Source: Sipunculus nudus (Eukaryota > Annelida > Sipuncula > Golfingiida > Sipunculidae). Taken from it: 64,000 bases of DNA. Positions within the stretch are counted from its first letter, which is position 1, and every line of letters begins with the position of its first letter. The stretch covers positions 37,899,558 to 37,963,557 of the forward strand of contig CM049310.1 of the NCBI GenBank assembly GCA_026874595.1, read 5' to 3'. Both the position numbers and the translations under genes were made by a program. Below, piece by piece: positions 60,637 to 64,000 of the stretch. The notes under the pieces were generated by a model that was not told where the DNA came from, made no database searches, and worked only from the letters and a program-made list of their open reading frames with translations.

Positions 60637-61560
60637 ATCTGTAAAATAAAAGATGAAATATATTATCAGCAGTTAAGAATTAATTAACATACGATATTTC
60701 TGGTCTGTGAAGTCGCTAATTGGAACTATATCATTCTCTCTCCCTCTCTCTCTCTGAATAGGGATTGCATTTTGAATGTATATTGTTAACATGACAATGT
60801 TTTGCAAGCATCCCGTTATATCTTTAACACGAAAAAAAAGGTTAAATCACATGAACTGCAGTTACAATACAATAACGATAATAAACACTATTTTCACAAA
60901 GATCTATCAACACAGAATGCGTAATTATTCTTACTTTTTCTTAATTGCCTTATAACCTTGCTGTCAAATTATTTGTAGCCTCCTTATATATTTATAGGTG
61001 GTTAACACAGACAAAAAAAATGCCTGTTTTTTTGCTTTGTGATACACAATGTCATTAGCATTATTAAAAATATTTTGTTATGATTTTGAATAACGTACCA
61101 TGTTATAATCGTCATCCCGATTACAACAACATCCACTATTCCTTTTTCATTTTCATTCTTGCTAGCCAGGCAGATTACAACGATGTATCAATAAAATAAT
61201 AAGCAACTTTGTCTTATTCTTTATAATGTATTGTATGTTCCTCACAATTAGATGTAAATACTGACATAAAAATCTTAGATTTCTGTTTTGTGATACACAA
61301 TTCCCTTGTGTGTTGGTACCACTTGACACGTTACAATTTAAGTATAACTCTTGAATAACTTTTTAAACACGTTAAATAAACTTACCTTTTTAAAGGAAAA
61401 TTCCTATCAAATTCTTTTTCATTTGCTCTGTTAATAGCCAGGCAGATGTATCTTGTCACTGCAAAGAGGAATGCATGTGTTAATTAAGTAAAGTCTACGC
61501 TTGGTAATAATTAGTCTACTATATAACACCGAGTCAATTAGAGAACACCCTCAGTCAATG
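60637..61560 (+). repeat. Segmental repeat, copy 2
   Basis: Same order of phrases as 38,415-39,870, without the extra 0.45 kb after the start. Ends near 'agagaacaccctcagtcaat'. Both copies lack a recognisable gene. Confidence 0.75.
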
Positions 61561-61934
61561 TGCAGTCGGGTGTGACTATACATTGAGAGAGTCCGGTTTG
61601 TCCCCAGGCCAAAGTGTTGCAAATCCCAATTAATGTTCAAAACAAGGCTCCAATCTCTAACATTTACTGACTAAATTTAAGATAGCAAGGCTTGTTCCTA
61701 CGCCTTATGTATAATATATGATTTGTCGAACAATCTAAAGAAATGACATGGGATAGAGACTTGTAAACATTGTATACAGATTGTTATGAATGTATTCCAT
61801 GTATAATCGTCAAGCTTTTTTTAGTTTCAGTCACTCAAGCTGATTTACACTTTTGTTTGGCGACTCTTCCTTAACAATCGTGGAACGTTTCATAATTCTA
61901 CGTGACTAGTGTTACTTTGAACTTGTATTACATT

Positions 61935-62045
61935 GCTGCAACGGTAACAGGTCACTTCGCCGGAACTCCATTTCGCCGACTTCGGCGAAGCGACCAATCG
62001 GCAATCTCGGCGAAGTGTCCAAGTATGCTCGGCGAAGTGTCCAAT
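61935..62045. repeat. TCGGCGAAGTG short repeat
   Basis: 'tcggcgaag' and its complement 'cttcgccg' occur six times within 110 bp, mixed in both orientations. GC-rich against the AT-rich surroundings. It could be a fragment of a transposon end or a small hairpin-forming element. Confidence 0.6.
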
Positions 62046-63122
62046 ATATGGCTCCAACAATTACTCCAACCGCGATATTAAGATCTAGTCATTAAGATCC
62101 AGTCACTATTCCCTTGAGTATTGTTCCATTTGTCTAAATTAATTTCAATTGAATGTTATAATTATTGTTTTATTTTTCAAATATTATAAAAAATATATAT
62201 TATAGTTTTTAAATTGTCATTATTCCCTTGTGTATGGTTCCATTTGTCTAAAGACTATTAACTGAAACTGAACGTTATAATTAAAGTTTTATTTTTTTAA
62301 ATATTATATTTATGTGAGTTTTATTACAGAGAAATATTATTATATTTCTATTATATTAATATTATTCTATTAAGGTCTTTGTCATACCAATGAGGTACAA
62401 TGCTATTTGACACTACTTGGACCCGCCTCGCAAGCTTACCACGCGGACCATCTGCGGGAAGCTGCGTTAAATGCGAGTCCTTGGGTTGCTGACTAGAAAA
62501 TTGTTTTAATATTATTGTATATGCATATCAAATTTAAGTAAATTATGCACATAAAGAGAGTTAAATATGTAAAACTTTACTTAAAATTGTATTAATATAG
62601 TTATATTTGTATTTATAATTTTTTTATGATTACATATGTCTGTATGTATATTTATGTAAGCACATGCATATATACGTATTCATTAACTTGTATATTTATT
62701 AATCTTATGTGTATTGAATAAATATATATATGGTTGAAATTACCTCTACATGATTATTTTCTTTGTTAATATTTTGGAATGCTTTATCATATATTATCAT
62801 TAATTATTATATCATTTTTCTGGGTTTTTTTGTGATGTTGTTTTCCAAGTTTGAAAACGTTGTATATTTTGTTTTACTACATGCATGTGATATATGCATA
62901 TATGGAACTATGGGCCGAAGGCCTTATATTTCTGAATAAAATATTCATTCATTCAATATATTTTGTTTAAAATACAACCCTGCCATCCATCTTAAAAATA
63001 AGATAACTCATACACATGGTTCTGGTTTCAAGCTATTTATTACCAGGTGCATGCGTCAATACAGGGGGACGGAGGTATCAAGTATTTAGATACAACCGAG
63101 CAATCATATAATCTTATGCTAA

Positions 63123-63193
<71 letters not shown>

Positions 63194-64000
63194 CCAGGAT
63201 ATAGCCAGATTAGCTATCGTTTTTTTTACAATCAGAACCTTTCTGATAAGATGATGCTTTGATGTAACATTCTGCATAACTACTCGCTTTAAAAAATCTC
63301 TTGTGTCATAAAGTATTCAACTTTTTTGCTCATAACCCTCTTATGGCCTCTAATGAATTATTTTTTTAATTATGTGTTTTACCTTCATCATTTTTTACAT
63401 GCTTACCTTTACTTGCATATAGTCAAATACGTTCTGTGTTATTTTTATGTATTTATTTATTTTTTATCAATTTTATTGCAAGTCAACAACAAATTCCTGG
63501 AACTGGACGCTAATAAATGTTTTCTAATCTTATCTTGTATACATCATTTTCTTTTTTCAAATAACCAATTGATGAATTTTTTGATGATGCAACACTGCAT
63601 GTAAAAAGGGCTTTAATTTTTTATTAAATTTAGAGTAAATGAAATTAAATCGCACGTTAATATGATTTAATTATACATAAATGGATATTGATATTTTAAA
63701 TTTACTTGGCGTGTACTGAGCGATTTAAGCATAATTTCAGTAACCTTTACATTTCCTGAAACTCCCAATATACTCTAATAAATTTTTAATTAAATTTCCT
63801 ATTTACTGTACGTTTCAGAGAGATTAAATGAAAAGATTTCTGCCAAGTCGTGTTTACTTCTAACCCATGTTTAGTTAAAGTAAATGTGTATTAAATTATA
63901 ATTAAACAGAGAAATTTAATACTGGTTAAGCCCAGTTTACGTCAGCTTTAATAAGTATATACATGTTTACAAATATACTTTGCGTTTACTGTACCCGAAT
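62046..64000. other. AT-rich terminal region
   Basis: No gene supported. A short repeat ('tattcccttg..tatt/gttccatttgtctaaa') occurs at about 62,106 and 62,220. The segment 'gggccgaaggccttatattt' with a following TTCATTCATTCAA run at about 62,911-62,957 looks like the 3' tail of a retroposon. A (TA)n run lies at 63,126-63,191. Confidence 0.5.

Overview
The window is eukaryotic and almost certainly from a marine or freshwater bivalve mollusc. It is AT-rich. Genes are split into small exons separated by kilobase introns with clean GT-AG borders. Most of the length is repeats: short-TIR DNA elements, a foldback-type element, minisatellites, TA microsatellites and poly-C runs. The bivalve assignment rests on the look of the repeats and on the secreted-protein genes; it is an inference, not a database result. 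No bacterial gene, CRISPR array or rRNA was seen.

Region 1 to 8,000 is repeats: a two-copy interspersed repeat, a Harbinger-like MITE, a GC-rich 484-bp TIR element, and next to it a 3.8-kb element whose roughly 400-bp inverted ends are themselves built from a short tandem motif. Region 8,065 to 37,847 (+ strand) is one large gene assembled here from 14 exons (714 residues visible, 5' end missing). It encodes a complete F5/8 type C (discoidin) domain over three exons, two tandem Link-type domains on exons of identical length (273 nt), and then a two-part module that I do not recognise, present twice. Short exons of 21 to 30 nt encode 7 to 10 residue linkers between modules. From the end of the discoidin domain to the last exon every intron is phase 1, so the protein is built of freely shuffling cassettes. 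It is probably secreted or cell-surface, binding glycans or matrix.

Region 38,400 to 45,600 has no protein gene that I can support. It holds a diverged segmental repeat shared with 60,640 to 61,560, and a tandem cluster of tRNA-like sequences in which Val-like copies (- strand) alternate with Pro copies (+ strand). One Pro copy looks intact.

Region 46,565 to 52,666 (- strand) holds two small genes: a four-exon gene for a secreted cysteine-containing protein of about 180 residues that carries an in-frame TGA in its first coding exon, and a coiled-coil protein. Region 53,600 to 64,000 is repeats again: a second copy of the Harbinger-like MITE, a 3-kb array of an 18-19 bp satellite organised into about 0.7-0.84 kb higher-order units, a palindromic AGAACC/GGTTCT repeat, a TCGGCGAAGTG repeat and AT-rich DNA to the end.

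The best candidate for something undescribed is the discoidin, double Link, duplicated unknown module architecture with its microexon linkers. The tRNA-Pro/Val tandem unit and the possible nonsense allele come next.
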